A program made the position numbers and the translations under genes. From Pseudomonas sp. StFLB209 (lineage in GTDB: Bacteria > Pseudomonadota > Gammaproteobacteria > Pseudomonadales > Pseudomonadaceae), in NCBI RefSeq assembly GCF_000829415.1, contig NZ_AP014637.1, positions 3,303,001-3,367,000 on the forward strand: a stretch of 64,000 bases of DNA. The letters run 5' to 3'. Positions 7,447-16,224 of this stretch are shown in pieces. Numbering within the stretch: the stretch's first letter is position 1; the number at the start of each line of letters is the position of its first letter. Below the pieces are notes generated by a model. That model was not told the DNA's origin. It saw nothing but the letters and a program-made list of their open reading frames with translations, and did no database searches.

Positions 7447-7767
7447 TCAGCACGGGTTGTCGAGCTCTTGAACCAACGCGGCAATGAACGCCTGGATGGT
7501 GTCTTCATTGCGTTTGAAGAAATGCCACTGGCCGGCCTTTTTGCTGATGATCAGGCCGGCGCGTTGCAAGGTGGCAAGGTGCGCAGACACGGTCGATTGC
7601 GAAAGCCCGGTGCGCTGATCGATTTGCCCGGCGCATACGCCATGCTCATGGCAATGTTGCTGGGACGGAAAAAACGCCTCGGGGGTCTTGAGCCACACGA
7701 GAATGTCGCGGCGGACCGGGTGGGCCAGGGCTTTGATGATTTCGTCGAGGTCGATGTTCAGGGTCAT
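7447..7767 (-). CDS. ArsR-family winged-helix repressor of xenB
   Basis: Transcription regulator of 106 residues, full length for ArsR/SmtB proteins. The helix-turn-helix is TGLSQSTVSAHLATLQRAGLI and the C-terminal wing is SKKAGQWHFFKRNE. Cysteines and histidines in the QQHCHEHGVCAGQ loop could sense thiol-reactive compounds or metal, which fits control of an old yellow enzyme. The frame stays open to 7830, but that extension would run over a probable operator, so I use the ATG at 7767, where the conserved N-terminus MTLNIDLDEIIKALAHPVRR begins. It is followed by xenB and is divergent from acpH. Confidence 0.85.
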   Translation of the reverse strand: MTLNIDLDEIIKALAHPVRRDILVWLKTPEAFFPSQQHCHEHGVCAGQIDQRTGLSQSTVSAHLATLQRAGLIISKKAGQWHFFKRNEDTIQAFIAALVQELDNPC

Positions 7768-7805
7768 TTTGAGAGTGCTGCGGTGCGTCTCGGTAGCGAG
7801 AACCA

Positions 7806-7827
7806 TATATCGTTGTATCGCGATGTA
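7806..7827. promoter_or_regulatory. Candidate ArsR operator 1
   Basis: TATATCG, 8-nt spacer, CGATGTA: one mismatch from a perfect inverted repeat, 39 bp upstream of the arsR start. The same half-sites and spacing recur at 7864. Confidence 0.6.
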
Positions 7828-7863
7828 CAAATATCCAGAGTGACTAAGTACGGCATAAATCGG

Positions 7864-7885
7864 TATATCGGGTTATGACGATATA
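7864..7885. promoter_or_regulatory. Candidate ArsR operator 2
   Basis: TATATCG, 8-nt spacer, CGATATA: a perfect 7-bp inverted repeat, 58 bp from operator 1 and 39 bp before the acpH start. The pair covers the whole divergent control region. Confidence 0.6.
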
Positions 7886-7924
7886 GAGGTGACCCTGGCG
7901 CTAAACCGGCGTAGGCTTGCAGCC

Positions 7925-8551
7925 ATGAACTACCTCGCACATCTTCATGTTGGCGGTCAGCGTCCAGCGCAACTGCTTGGCAGCCTGTACGGTGATTTCG
8001 TCAAAGGAACCCTGGCCGGGCGTTTTGCTCCGGAGCTGGAGGCTTCGATTCGCCTGCATCGACGCATCGATGTCTTTACTGACCAGCACCCTTTGATCAA
8101 GGCAGCATTGGCCCGGTTCACTGAAGGCAATCGGCGCTATGCCGGGATCGCGCTGGATGTGTTCTTCGACCATTGCCTGGCCCGCGATTGGGCTCAGTAT
8201 GCCGATGAGTCGCTGGATGACTTTACCGGCAAGGTCTATGGTTTGTTGGCTGCCGAGCCCGACTTGCCAGAGCGGCTGGCGTTGGTGGCACCGCGCATGG
8301 CGGCGCAGGACTGGTTGGGGTCATACCGCGATTATGAGGTCGTTGAGGCGGCCTTGAGTGGCATCGCCCGGCGCCTGTCGCGGCCTGCGGGCCTTTACGA
8401 AGCCATGCGTGAGTTGCCTGGCTTGTACCGGCCCTTGAGCGCCGACTTCAAGACCTTCTACCCATACTTGCAGGCATTTGCTCAGGCCGCTTTGGCCGAC
8501 GAGGCGGCGACGGTGACGTCTTCGCTGGTCGTACCGAACAGCGCGTGCTGA
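7925..8551 (+). CDS. acpH: Acyl carrier protein phosphodiesterase
   Basis: Cytoplasmic hydrolase of 208 residues that removes the 4'-phosphopantetheine arm from holo-ACP. The start MNYLAHLHV at 7925 matches the family; a GTG/ATG-type extension to 7889 does not. Conserved features are the LLGSLYGDFVKG motif (about 18-29), RLHRRIDVFTDQHP and the LDVFFDHCLARDW metal-site segment. Its end overlaps the convergent olsA by 70 bp, unusual in length but also seen, as I recall, in related genomes. It lies downstream of ArsR-type operator 2, so it may share control with xenB. Confidence 0.9.
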   Translation: MNYLAHLHVGGQRPAQLLGSLYGDFVKGTLAGRFAPELEASIRLHRRIDVFTDQHPLIKAALARFTEGNRRYAGIALDVFFDHCLARDWAQYADESLDDFTGKVYGLLAAEPDLPERLALVAPRMAAQDWLGSYRDYEVVEAALSGIARRLSRPAGLYEAMRELPGLYRPLSADFKTFYPYLQAFAQAALADEAATVTSSLVVPNSAC

Positions 8552-9273
8552 ACCGCCTGTTGCGCCTGGTAGGCCAGGGCGGCACGTTCCTGGCCGCTAC
8601 TGGCAATCGGCTTGAGCAGGTGAATATGCACGTCGCTCTGTGGGTTGGCGAACAGGCGGCGGATGTGTGACAGCAGGTCATCATCACCGATAAACGGCGC
8701 AATCGGATCGGGTTGGCCATCGCGGCGGTATTCAATGGCCACCGGCTGCAGAGCCACTTCAGCTTCTATGGCACTGGCCAGCAAACGACCATGGAAGGTG
8801 CGCAAGGCGCGGCCATCGGTGGTGGTGCCCTCCGGGAAAATCATCAGCGGGCTGCCTTGTTGCAGCAAGCCGCTCATCTGGCGTTGCACCAGGCGGCTGT
8901 CACCGGCGCCGCGGCGGATGAACAGGGTGCCGGCCTTGAGCGCCAGCCAGCCGGCGATGGGCCAGGTGCGTACCTCGGCCTTGGACAGAAACGACAGCGG
9001 GGTCAGTTGGCCCAGCAGTGGAATATCGGTCCATGACACGTGATTGCAGACCCACAGCATCGGCTCGCGGGGCAACTCACCGTGTACCGTCACGCGAAAC
9101 GGCAGGGCGTTGCTCAGACGTGCCATGAACCAGCGGCTGCAGTTCTGCCGCAGACGCATGGAGCCGCCGAGCCTGAGGCGTTCGAGTGTCGCCACCAGCG
9201 TTGCCAGCAGCAGGCCGGCCCCGATCACCAGCAACACACGGGCCACGCGCGCAAGGCTGCGCAGCCGGCTCAT
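8482..9273 (-). CDS. olsA: Lyso-ornithine lipid O-acyltransferase (PlsC family)
   Basis: Membrane acyltransferase of 263 residues that makes ornithine lipid by acylating lyso-ornithine lipid, the second step after OlsB. An N-terminal membrane helix lies at about 12-30. The catalytic H(X4)D motif is NHVSWTD (H78, D83), the acyl-acceptor motif FPEGT is at 146-150, and KAGTLFIRRG is the third conserved block. The start codon overlaps the olsB stop by one base, so the pair is translationally coupled. Ornithine lipids are phosphorus-free membrane lipids, usually raised under phosphate limitation. Confidence 0.9.
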   Translation of the reverse strand: MSRLRSLARVARVLLVIGAGLLLATLVATLERLRLGGSMRLRQNCSRWFMARLSNALPFRVTVHGELPREPMLWVCNHVSWTDIPLLGQLTPLSFLSKAEVRTWPIAGWLALKAGTLFIRRGAGDSRLVQRQMSGLLQQGSPLMIFPEGTTTDGRALRTFHGRLLASAIEAEVALQPVAIEYRRDGQPDPIAPFIGDDDLLSHIRRLFANPQSDVHIHLLKPIASSGQERAALAYQAQQAVQHALFGTTSEDVTVAASSAKAA

Positions 9274-10028
9274 TACACGGCCGCCTTGAAATGGCGGGCG
9301 TAGCGCGGGCAGAGCTCATCGCGCTTGAGCAGGATGAACACGTCGGCCACCTGGAAATCCTGATCCCAGCATGGCTCGCCGCAGATCTTCGCGCCCAGCC
9401 GCATATAGGCCTTGAGCAAGGGCGGCATTTCGCAGATCACGTTGCCAGGTACATCCATGCTCGGCAGCGGGGTCTTGGGTTCGGCGCGCAGGTGTTCGGT
9501 GCACAGGTAGCGCTCGCGCAGCCGCTGCATGATCGCGTGGGCCTGTACGCCGCCGTCCTGCATCGGGATGCTGGCACACCCCATCAGGTAGCTGTAGCCG
9601 CCTTCGTTGAGCACTTCGGCCAGTTCGCTCCACAGCACGGCAATAGTGCCGCCGTTGCGGTAGGCCGGGTCGACACAGGTGCGCCCCAGTTCCAGGATCG
9701 GGCCTTGCAGATGGGCCAGGCCATGCAGGCTGAATTCTTCTTCGCTGTAGAAGCGTCCCAGCGTGCTGGCGGCTTTGTGATCCAGCAGGCGGGTGGTGGC
9801 CACCAGGCGCCCGGTGTTCAAGTCGCGTACGCCGATGTGCATGCAGTGGACATCATAGTCATCGACGTCCAGGCCCTGTTCAGCGCCTTTGAGCCGGGCG
9901 TTGAACTCTTCGCTGAATACGCTGAAGCGCAGTGCCTGGGCTTCGAGCAGGGCGCGTGGCCCGGCCAGGCGTTCGGCCTGCAGACGACGTTCGGAACTGT
10001 TGTCACGGATGCGGGCAATCTGGGTCAT
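9273..10028 (-). CDS. olsB: L-ornithine N-alpha-acyltransferase
   Basis: GNAT-fold acyltransferase of 251 residues that transfers a 3-hydroxyacyl group from ACP to ornithine to form lyso-ornithine lipid. Recognisable segments are [13 protein letters not shown] near the N-terminus, [32 protein letters not shown] (the acyl-donor site) and the C-terminal [23 protein letters not shown]. The ATG at 10028 ([14 protein letters not shown]) is chosen over one 8 codons upstream. It is the first gene of the olsB-olsA operon and is divergent from a serine hydrolase across a 207-bp spacer. Confidence 0.92.
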   Translation of the reverse strand: MTQIARIRDNSSERRLQAERLAGPRALLEAQALRFSVFSEEFNARLKGAEQGLDVDDYDVHCMHIGVRDLNTGRLVATTRLLDHKAASTLGRFYSEEEFSLHGLAHLQGPILELGRTCVDPAYRNGGTIAVLWSELAEVLNEGGYSYLMGCASIPMQDGGVQAHAIMQRLRERYLCTEHLRAEPKTPLPSMDVPGNVICEMPPLLKAYMRLGAKICGEPCWDQDFQVADVFILLKRDELCPRYARHFKAAV

Positions 10029-10235
10029 GCGAACTCTCCGGGAGCCAGCCATGCAAGGGGCCGGTCGACTGATTTGTCCAAGCGCATTGCTGTACTTGCA
10101 GGCTAGGGAGGTGCCGTGTCATGCCCGTGAAGATTTGGTGATGCTTGTGTTACGGCGCATTTCCTTGTCTTGACGAATCGGTTTTGTCATCAAAAGTTGC
10201 TAACGTCGCGCAAACCTCCAGTGGAACATTCCCTC

Positions 10236-11342
10236 ATGGCAGCTCGCCTGGTCAGGCTCGGCCTGCTTCTTGTCTTGAATGTCGCCTGCGCCTTCAGCCA
10301 TGCCGAGCAGTGGCCAGATGCGCAGTGGAGCCGCGCGCCTGTGGTGGCAACGCCGGCCCTTGGGGGGCTTGAAAGCTACGCGTTCCCTGCACGTGACGAG
10401 GTTGAGCGCAAAGGCGTGCGCAGCGATGCCTTGCTGGTCATCCGTGACGGGCAGATCGTCTACGAACGTTATGCCGGGGTGACCGGCGTGAACACACCAC
10501 ACCTGACCTGGTCGGTGAGCAAGAGCGTGCTGGCCACCTTGCTGGGCGTGGCATTCGGTGAAGGCCGGTTGCGCTTGCAGGACCCTGTCGCAAGATTTTA
10601 TCCGCCGTTCAAGGCGCACCCGGATGTCACCCTGGCCGACCTGCTGCATTGGTCATCGGGACTCGACTGGCAGGAAGACTACGAGTACGCGCCGCTCAAC
10701 TCTTCGGTGGTGGCGATGCTCTACACCCGTGGCCGGCAAGACATGGCCGGTTTTACCGCCAGCCATGCCAAGGCCTGGGCGCCAGGTACTGCATGGCGCT
10801 ACTCCAGTGGTGACAGCAATGTGCTGGCGGCAGCATTGAAGGGCATGGTCGGCGAGCAGGCTTACCCCGACTACCCGTGGACGGCGCTGTTCGAGCCGCT
10901 GGGCATTAGCAGTGCGGTGTGGGAGCGCGATGCCAGCGGCACCTTTGTCGGTTCGTCCTACCTGTACATGACCGCCCGCGACCTGGCCCGGATCGGCTTG
11001 CTGATGCAGCGGTCCGGGCGCTGGCAGCAGCGACAGTTGGTGCCTCAGGCCTGGGTCGATTTTGTCCTGGCGCCCTTCGCCGGTCATAACGCCGAGGCGG
11101 GCAGCGAAGTCATTGGCGGGCATTGGTGGCTCAACCGCACCGCGTCCGGTGCTGCCGGGCCGTGGCCACAGGCACCGGCTGATACCTTTGCCGCGCTGGG
11201 GCATTGGGGGCAGGCCTTGTATGTGATCCCCAGTGCCGGGCTGGTAGTGGTGCGTTATGGCGACGACCGGGACGGCAGCTATCAGCACGCTGAACTCTTG
11301 AACCATGTACTGGCCGCGTTTGGCCCGCAGGCCCGCCCATGA
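10236..11342 (+). CDS. Exported serine hydrolase of the beta-lactamase (class C/esterase) family
   Basis: Periplasmic or membrane-facing serine hydrolase of 368 residues. The start at 10236 gives a signal peptide (AARLVRLGLLLVLNVACAFSHA) ending near residue 23; the frame is open 22 codons further upstream without a ribosome site. The catalytic motif SxxK is S93-V-S-K96, the second motif Y-S-S starts at Y189, and HWG near the C-terminus fills the place of KTG. This layout belongs to class C-like esterases, 6-aminohexanoate-dimer hydrolases and penicillin-binding-protein relatives, not to resistance beta-lactamases. Substrate unknown. The next gene overlaps it by 4 bp. Confidence 0.82.
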   Translation: MAARLVRLGLLLVLNVACAFSHAEQWPDAQWSRAPVVATPALGGLESYAFPARDEVERKGVRSDALLVIRDGQIVYERYAGVTGVNTPHLTWSVSKSVLATLLGVAFGEGRLRLQDPVARFYPPFKAHPDVTLADLLHWSSGLDWQEDYEYAPLNSSVVAMLYTRGRQDMAGFTASHAKAWAPGTAWRYSSGDSNVLAAALKGMVGEQAYPDYPWTALFEPLGISSAVWERDASGTFVGSSYLYMTARDLARIGLLMQRSGRWQQRQLVPQAWVDFVLAPFAGHNAEAGSEVIGGHWWLNRTASGAAGPWPQAPADTFAALGHWGQALYVIPSAGLVVVRYGDDRDGSYQHAELLNHVLAAFGPQARP

Positions 11343-11665
11343 GCCGTCAGAAAAACCTGATCCGCCGCCATCCGTTATTGAGCATGGTGCTGCCGGTGCT
11401 GATCGTGCTGGCGGTCTGGGCATGGCAGCATCGGGTCGCGCTACAGGTGTTTCCCGACATCATCAGTGCCTACACTGCCAAGGAGTACTGTTCGTGCCGC
11501 TATGTCACGGGCAACCCTGCCCAATACTGTCGCAGCTATGTGAAACAGTACCTGCCCGCCACCTTGCAGGAAGATCAGGCAACCCGTACCGTGACCGCCA
11601 GTGGCCTGGGGCGTAGCAGTCGGGCCATGTGGCTGGGGCAGCGACAGGGCTGTCGTCTGCTGTAG
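11339..11665 (+). CDS. Small cysteine-rich membrane-anchored protein
   Basis: Protein of 108 residues with one membrane helix at about 14-29 (LSMVLPVLIVLAVWAW) and a short outer domain with four cysteines (CSC at about 51-53, C64 and C105). The cysteines could form disulfides. The start codon overlaps the stop of the serine hydrolase as ATGA, so the two are coupled and probably act together. I do not recognise a named family. Confidence 0.7.
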   Translation: MSRQKNLIRRHPLLSMVLPVLIVLAVWAWQHRVALQVFPDIISAYTAKEYCSCRYVTGNPAQYCRSYVKQYLPATLQEDQATRTVTASGLGRSSRAMWLGQRQGCRLL

Positions 11666-11759
11666 TTCTGGTAGCGAACCGGGCGGTTTGCCTGTGGTCT
11701 GACAGGCACAGACAAGCCACCTCAATGTGGCTGTCACTGCCTTTCTTTGCGGAGTCTGC

Positions 11760-11903
11760 ATGCTCGAACGCCTTTGTCTTTTGCCCGCCCAGGCCAACGG
11801 GTATCCAGACAATGAATCCTTACGGTTGCCATTTACCGCAGGCCTCGATGCGCCGCGTTTCACGATGCCGGTGGGCGCCATGCTGATGTTCGCGGCGCAC
11901 TGA
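11760..11903 (+). CDS. Possible 47-residue leader or small protein
   Basis: A short reading frame beginning MLERLCLLPAQANG with GGAG 7 nt upstream. Its stop codon lies 2 bp before the ATG of the phospholipase D-type gene, which suggests translational coupling. The sequence shows no helix or motif I recognise. It could be a real small gene, or the start of a larger upstream partner lost by deletion. Confidence 0.4.
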   Translation: MLERLCLLPAQANGYPDNESLRLPFTAGLDAPRFTMPVGAMLMFAAH

Positions 11904-11905
11904 GC

Positions 11906-13063
11906 ATGGGCGGTGCGATTTTTCCGTGGCGCAAGGACAATCAGTTCGAACTGCTGATCGACGGTCCGGTATTTTTCCCACGCATGCTGGCCGCCATCGA
12001 CAGCGCTGTGCAGCAGGTCGATCTGGAGTTGTATCTGGTCGAGGCGGGCGCGTGTGCCGAAACCGTGGTGCAGGCGCTGACGGCTGCCGCGCAGCGTGGG
12101 GTTATCGTTCGTTGTCTGTTCGATGGCTATGGTGCCCAGGCGTTTGGTAACGACTTGCGCCAGCGTCTGGAGAGTGCCGGGGTTATCCTGCGCTTCTACA
12201 ACCCGATACGCTGGCAGCGTGGTTTGCGTAACTTCTACCGTGATCACCGCAAATTGCTGTTGGTCGACAAGCGCTTGGCGGTAGTCGGTGGTACCGGGGT
12301 CACTGATGAGTTCTGGGAGCCGCACAAACCGGTCAGCCAGTGGCATGAGGTGATGGTGCAGGTTCAGGGGCCGCTGGTGATCGACTGGCAGGCGTTGTTC
12401 GACCGGCAGTTTCACGTCAACGAACGGCGCACCGCCTGGCGACCCGAGCAGAATTTCGGCCTCACCCATTTACCCAGAGTCCCGACATCCGGGCAGGGCT
12501 TGGGGCGGGTGGCCTATGCCGATGCCCGCCAGCACCGTGACATTGTTCAGTCACTGGTCCGCGCCCTGCACAGCGGCCAGCGCCGTATCTGGCTGGCGAC
12601 GCCGTATTTTCTACCGACCTGGCGTGTGCGCCGGGCCTTGCGCAAGGCGGCGCTGCGTGGCGTGGATGTGCGCCTGCTGCTGACCGGGCCGCGCACTGAT
12701 CATCCTTCGGTACGCTACGCAGGTCATCGTTACTACCCAAGACTGCTGCGCGCCGGGGTGAAAATCTTCGAGTACCAGCCGTGCTTCCTGCACCTGAAAA
12801 TGGTGTTGATCGACGACTGGACCAGCATTGGCTCGTGCAACTTCGACCACTGGAACCTGCGCTTCAACCTGGAAGCCAACGTCGAAGCCATCGACCCGGT
12901 CCTCACCGCACAAGTCAGTGCCAGCTTCAGCGCCGACTTTGCCAACAGCACACAGGTCACCCTGGCTGACTGGAAATCCCGGCCATTGTGGCGGCGAGTC
13001 AAACAGCGGGTCTGGGGCTGGCTGGACCGGCTGGTGGTCAATTTGCTGGACAGACGTGGTTGA
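11906..13063 (+). CDS. clsB: Phospholipase D-family cardiolipin synthase (ClsB-like)
   Basis: Membrane-associated enzyme of 385 residues with two HKD motifs: H114-x-K116-x4-D121 (HRKLLLVD) and H296-x-K298-x4-D303 (HLKMVLID). Both are intact, each followed by the expected glycine/serine-rich turn (VGGT, IGSCNFD). It lacks the N-terminal membrane helices of ClsA, which points to the ClsB type that joins phosphatidylglycerol with another phospholipid to make cardiolipin. The second domain's SCNFDHWNLRFNLEAN matches that subfamily. An outer-membrane toxin-like phospholipase is unlikely, as no signal peptide is present. Confidence 0.82.
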   Translation: MGGAIFPWRKDNQFELLIDGPVFFPRMLAAIDSAVQQVDLELYLVEAGACAETVVQALTAAAQRGVIVRCLFDGYGAQAFGNDLRQRLESAGVILRFYNPIRWQRGLRNFYRDHRKLLLVDKRLAVVGGTGVTDEFWEPHKPVSQWHEVMVQVQGPLVIDWQALFDRQFHVNERRTAWRPEQNFGLTHLPRVPTSGQGLGRVAYADARQHRDIVQSLVRALHSGQRRIWLATPYFLPTWRVRRALRKAALRGVDVRLLLTGPRTDHPSVRYAGHRYYPRLLRAGVKIFEYQPCFLHLKMVLIDDWTSIGSCNFDHWNLRFNLEANVEAIDPVLTAQVSASFSADFANSTQVTLADWKSRPLWRRVKQRVWGWLDRLVVNLLDRRG

Positions 13064-13449
13064 ACCGAAGTTGCCTGATGAGTTATGCCGTTGCCATCGC
13101 CCACGTTTTTAGAGGTGGCGCAGGATCACTCCTGCACAGCATTGCCGCTGGCAGGTCAATCAATTGAGCCTTCTCCCTCTCGGCATTGCCGATGGCCACC
13201 AGTTCACCGATCAAGACACGCCTGACCATGCGCATTGTCCCGAGTGGTCTAGCTGATCGCTTTTGGCAGCAACACCACCAGTGTTGCCAGCACCATCCTG
13301 TTGCTCGGCCACGCCCGATAACCTGACGGACCTGACCAGAAGGGAGAAGGGCTTGTCATCCCTGACACTTTTCCAGCACTGCGGCGCCAGTGTGCGAGCT
13401 GCCACGGCGCAGGTCTACTGACAGAAATGACAGGCCCTGACGGGCGGGC
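13064..13449. other. Gap with no recognisable gene
   Basis: 386 bp between the cardiolipin synthase and the fumarase terminator. On the minus strand a 50-codon frame (13083-13235, beginning MRMVRRVLIGELVAIGNAE) has only a weak ribosome site. Another open frame, 13249-13467, shows hydrophobic stretches broken by stops. These could be remnants of a decayed gene, but no family is recognisable. Confidence 0.35.
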
Positions 13450-13451
13450 AT

Positions 13452-13480
13452 AAAAAAGCCCGGCCATTTCTGGCCGGGCT
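13452..13480 (-). terminator. Intrinsic terminator of fumarase
   Basis: A perfect 10-bp GC-rich stem (AGCCCGGCCA/TGGCCGGGCT) with a TTTC loop, followed on the minus strand by a run of six T. It lies 18 bp past the fumarase stop. Confidence 0.88.
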
Positions 13481-13497
13481 CTACTCTGACGCAGTGC

Positions 13498-15021
13498 TTA
13501 CTGCACCTCTACCGCCAGGCTGTCGCTGATCTTTTTCTGCCAGATCGCGGGACCGGTGATGTGCACCGACTCACCCTTGCTGTCCACCGCAACGGTGACC
13601 GGCATGTCCTTGACCTCGAACTCGTAGATCGCTTCCATGCCCAGCTCGGCGAAGGCAACCACTTTCGATTTGCGAATCGCCTGGGCCACCAGGTAAGCCG
13701 CGCCGCCGACCGCCATCAGGTAAACCGCTTTGTGATCCTTGATCGCGTCGATGGCAGCAGGGCCGCGCTCGGACTTGCCGATCATGCCCAGCAGGCCGGT
13801 CTGCTCAAGGATCTGACGGGTGAATTTGTCCATCCGCGTTGCGGTGGTCGGGCCAGCCGGGCCTACCACTTCTTCACGAACCGGGTCGACCGGACCGACG
13901 TAGTAAATGAAGCGACCCTTGAGGTCCACCGGCAGGCTTTCGCCCTTGTTGAGCATCTCGACCATGCGCTTGTGCGCGGCATCGCGGCCGGTGAGCATCT
14001 TGCCGTTGAGCAGCACGGTTTCGCCTAGCTGCCAGCTCTGTACTTCTTCCGGGGTCAGTGTGTCGAGGTTCACGCGGCGGGCCGACGGACCGGCTTCCCA
14101 GACGATTTCCGGGTAGGCGTCCAGCGACGGGGCTTCCAGTTCGGCCGGGCCGGAACCGTCGAGCACGAAGTGCGCGTGACGGGTGGCGGCGCAGTTGGGG
14201 ATCATGCACACCGGCAGGGAAGCGGCGTGGGTCGGGTAGTCCATGATCTTGACGTCGAGCACGGTGGTCAGGCCGCCCAGCCCCTGGGCACCGATGCCCA
14301 ACTGGTTGACCTTCTCGAACAGCTCCAGGCGGATCTCTTCGATGCGGTTCTGCGGGCCGCGGGCCTTGAGCTCGTGGATGTCGATGGATTCCATCAACAC
14401 TTCCTTGGCCATCACTGCCGCTTTCTCTGCGGTGCCGCCGATGCCGATACCCAGCATGCCCGGTGGGCACCAGCCAGCACCCATGGTGGGTACGGTTTTC
14501 AGGACCCAGTCAACGATCGAGTCGGATGGGTTGAGCATGGCCATCTTCGACTTGTTTTCCGAGCCGCCGCCTTTGGCTGCAACGTCCACCTCGACGGTAT
14601 TACCCGGCACGATGGAGTAATGAATGACCGCCGGAGTGTTGTCCTTGGTATTTTTGCGGCTACCGGCCGGGTCGGCCAGGATCGAGGCGCGCAGGACGTT
14701 TTCCGGCAGGTTGTAGGCGCGGCGTACGCCTTCGTTGATCATGTCGTCGACGCTCAGCGTCGCGCCATCCCAGCGCACGTCCATGCCCACGCGCACAAAC
14801 ACGGTCACGATACCGGTGTCCTGGCAGATCGGCCGGTGGCCGGTGGCGCACATGCGCGAGTTGATCAGGATCTGGGCAATGGAGTCGCGCGCTGCCGGAG
14901 ACTCTTCACGCAGATAGGCTTCATGCATCGCCTGGATGAAGTCCACGGGATGGTAGTAGGAAATGAACTGCAGGGCGTCGGCAACGCTCTGTATCAGGTC
15001 GTCTTGCTTGATCACGGTCAT
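13498..15021 (-). CDS. fumA: Class I fumarate hydratase (4Fe-4S)
   Basis: TCA-cycle enzyme of 507 residues that interconverts fumarate and malate using an oxygen-sensitive [4Fe-4S] cluster. It is the fused form, with the alpha-type N-terminal domain (RMCATGHRPICQDTG at about 55-69, GGGSENKSKM, MGAGWCPPGMLGIGIGG) followed by the beta-type domain (GRDAAHKRM, YYVGPVDPVREEVVGPAGPTTATRMD, IGKSERG). The cysteines expected to hold the cluster are present. It has its own terminator downstream and is divergent from the ferredoxin-reductase gene. Pseudomonas also carries stable class II enzymes elsewhere, so this is probably the iron-replete form. Confidence 0.93.
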   Translation of the reverse strand: MTVIKQDDLIQSVADALQFISYYHPVDFIQAMHEAYLREESPAARDSIAQILINSRMCATGHRPICQDTGIVTVFVRVGMDVRWDGATLSVDDMINEGVRRAYNLPENVLRASILADPAGSRKNTKDNTPAVIHYSIVPGNTVEVDVAAKGGGSENKSKMAMLNPSDSIVDWVLKTVPTMGAGWCPPGMLGIGIGGTAEKAAVMAKEVLMESIDIHELKARGPQNRIEEIRLELFEKVNQLGIGAQGLGGLTTVLDVKIMDYPTHAASLPVCMIPNCAATRHAHFVLDGSGPAELEAPSLDAYPEIVWEAGPSARRVNLDTLTPEEVQSWQLGETVLLNGKMLTGRDAAHKRMVEMLNKGESLPVDLKGRFIYYVGPVDPVREEVVGPAGPTTATRMDKFTRQILEQTGLLGMIGKSERGPAAIDAIKDHKAVYLMAVGGAAYLVAQAIRKSKVVAFAELGMEAIYEFEVKDMPVTVAVDSKGESVHITGPAIWQKKISDSLAVEVQ

Positions 15022-15212
15022 GCAGCGCGCTCCTCTTCAGGGTCGGGAACATTGATTACGCTAATCGGCGTGGCTCTGGCGGCAGGTTAGGGCCGGTCCA
15101 GCGCGTTCGGTCTCACGTCGTAGCGGGCGCAAAAGGCGCGGCAGTATAACCCGCCCGGCCAGCCAACCTGTACAATCGCCGATATTTTTACCGGTGGTGT
15201 CAGGAATTCTCG

Positions 15213-16163
15213 ATGCCCAATCTGCGAGTTGGTGAGCGGCGCTGGCCGGTCGATGTTGCCAGTAACCTGCTCGATGCACTGCATCAGGCCGGGATTGCCA
15301 TTCCTTATAGTTGCCGGGCAGGCAGTTGCCATGCCTGCCTGGTGCGCTGCCTTGAAGGCGAGCCGCTGGATGCGCGCCCCGAGGCGCTGGCCGCCGCCAA
15401 ACGAGAGCAGGGCTGGCGCCTGGCTTGTCAGTGTCGGGTGGTTGCCGACCTTGCCGTGGAAGTCTTCGACCCCTTGAAAGACGGCATGCCGGCGCAGGTC
15501 ATCGGCTGTGACTGGCTCAGCGCCAACCTGTTGCGTCTGCGTCTGGAACCGCAGCGTATGCAGCGCTATCGCGCGGGGCAGCATCAAGTGCTGTGGAGTG
15601 CCAACGGCATCGCTCGGCCGTACTCACTGGCCAGCCTGCCCGGCGAAGACCCCTTTCTCGAATTTCATATCGATTGCCGCCATCGCGGGGCTTTTTGTTC
15701 GGCTGCGCGCCAGTTGCAGCCTGGCGATCATCTGCGCCTGGGTGAGTTGCGCGGCGGCGCTTTGCACTATGACCTGGACTGGCAGGAGCGCCCCCTGTTG
15801 TTGCTGGCGGGTGGCAGTGGCCTTGGGCCGTTGTGGGGCGTGTTGCGCGAGTCCTTGCGTCAGCAGCATCAAGGCAGTATTCGGGTTATCCACCTGGCGC
15901 ATGACAGCACCGAGCACTATCTGGCCGGCGATTTGCGCCAGCTTGAGCAGCAACATCCGCAACTGCAGGTGCGGCTGGTCACTGCGGTCGAGTTGCAGGC
16001 GGCGTTGGCTGAACTGCGTTTGTTGGCGCGTCAGGCCGTGGCGTTGGTCTGTGGCAGCGCCGTCAGTGCCGAGACCTTTGCCAAGAGTCTTTACCTGGCC
16101 GGGGTCGCACGTAACCGGGTGCTGACGGATGTGTTTCTGGGGGCGGGCGATACGGTGCGCTGA
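15213..16163 (+). CDS. Ferredoxin-NAD(P)H reductase fusion with N-terminal 2Fe-2S domain
   Basis: Electron-transfer protein of 316 residues. The N-terminal plant-type ferredoxin domain binds a [2Fe-2S] cluster through C34, C39 and C42 (CRAGSCHACLVRC) and C72 or C74. The FAD domain has RPYSLAS at 135-141, and the NAD(P) domain begins with the LLLLAGGSGLGPL segment at about 195. This is the layout of oxygenase reductases such as those of benzoate or methane monooxygenases, but no oxygenase gene is nearby. A partner elsewhere, or a general role in iron-sulfur redox, is possible. The same gene sits near fumarase and pykA in P. aeruginosa as I remember it. Confidence 0.85.
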   Translation: MPNLRVGERRWPVDVASNLLDALHQAGIAIPYSCRAGSCHACLVRCLEGEPLDARPEALAAAKREQGWRLACQCRVVADLAVEVFDPLKDGMPAQVIGCDWLSANLLRLRLEPQRMQRYRAGQHQVLWSANGIARPYSLASLPGEDPFLEFHIDCRHRGAFCSAARQLQPGDHLRLGELRGGALHYDLDWQERPLLLLAGGSGLGPLWGVLRESLRQQHQGSIRVIHLAHDSTEHYLAGDLRQLEQQHPQLQVRLVTAVELQAALAELRLLARQAVALVCGSAVSAETFAKSLYLAGVARNRVLTDVFLGAGDTVR

Positions 16164-16170
16164 GCACATG

Positions 16171-16206
16171 AAAAAGCCCCGGTCGCTCACGCGCCGGGGC
16201 TTTTTT
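16171..16206. terminator. Bidirectional intrinsic terminator
   Basis: AAAAAGCCCCGG pairs with CCGGGGCTTTTTT. There are T runs on both strands, so it serves both the convergent reductase gene (+) and pykA (-). Confidence 0.9.
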
Positions 16207-16224
16207 CTACAACGTGCAGCCGTC

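Noticed and set aside
9186..10106. 306-codon plus-strand frame
   Set aside because: Antisense to olsB, whose protein family is certain; composition reflects GC-rich third positions.
14170..15090. 306-codon plus-strand frame
   Set aside because: Shadow of fumarase on the other strand; no recognisable domain.
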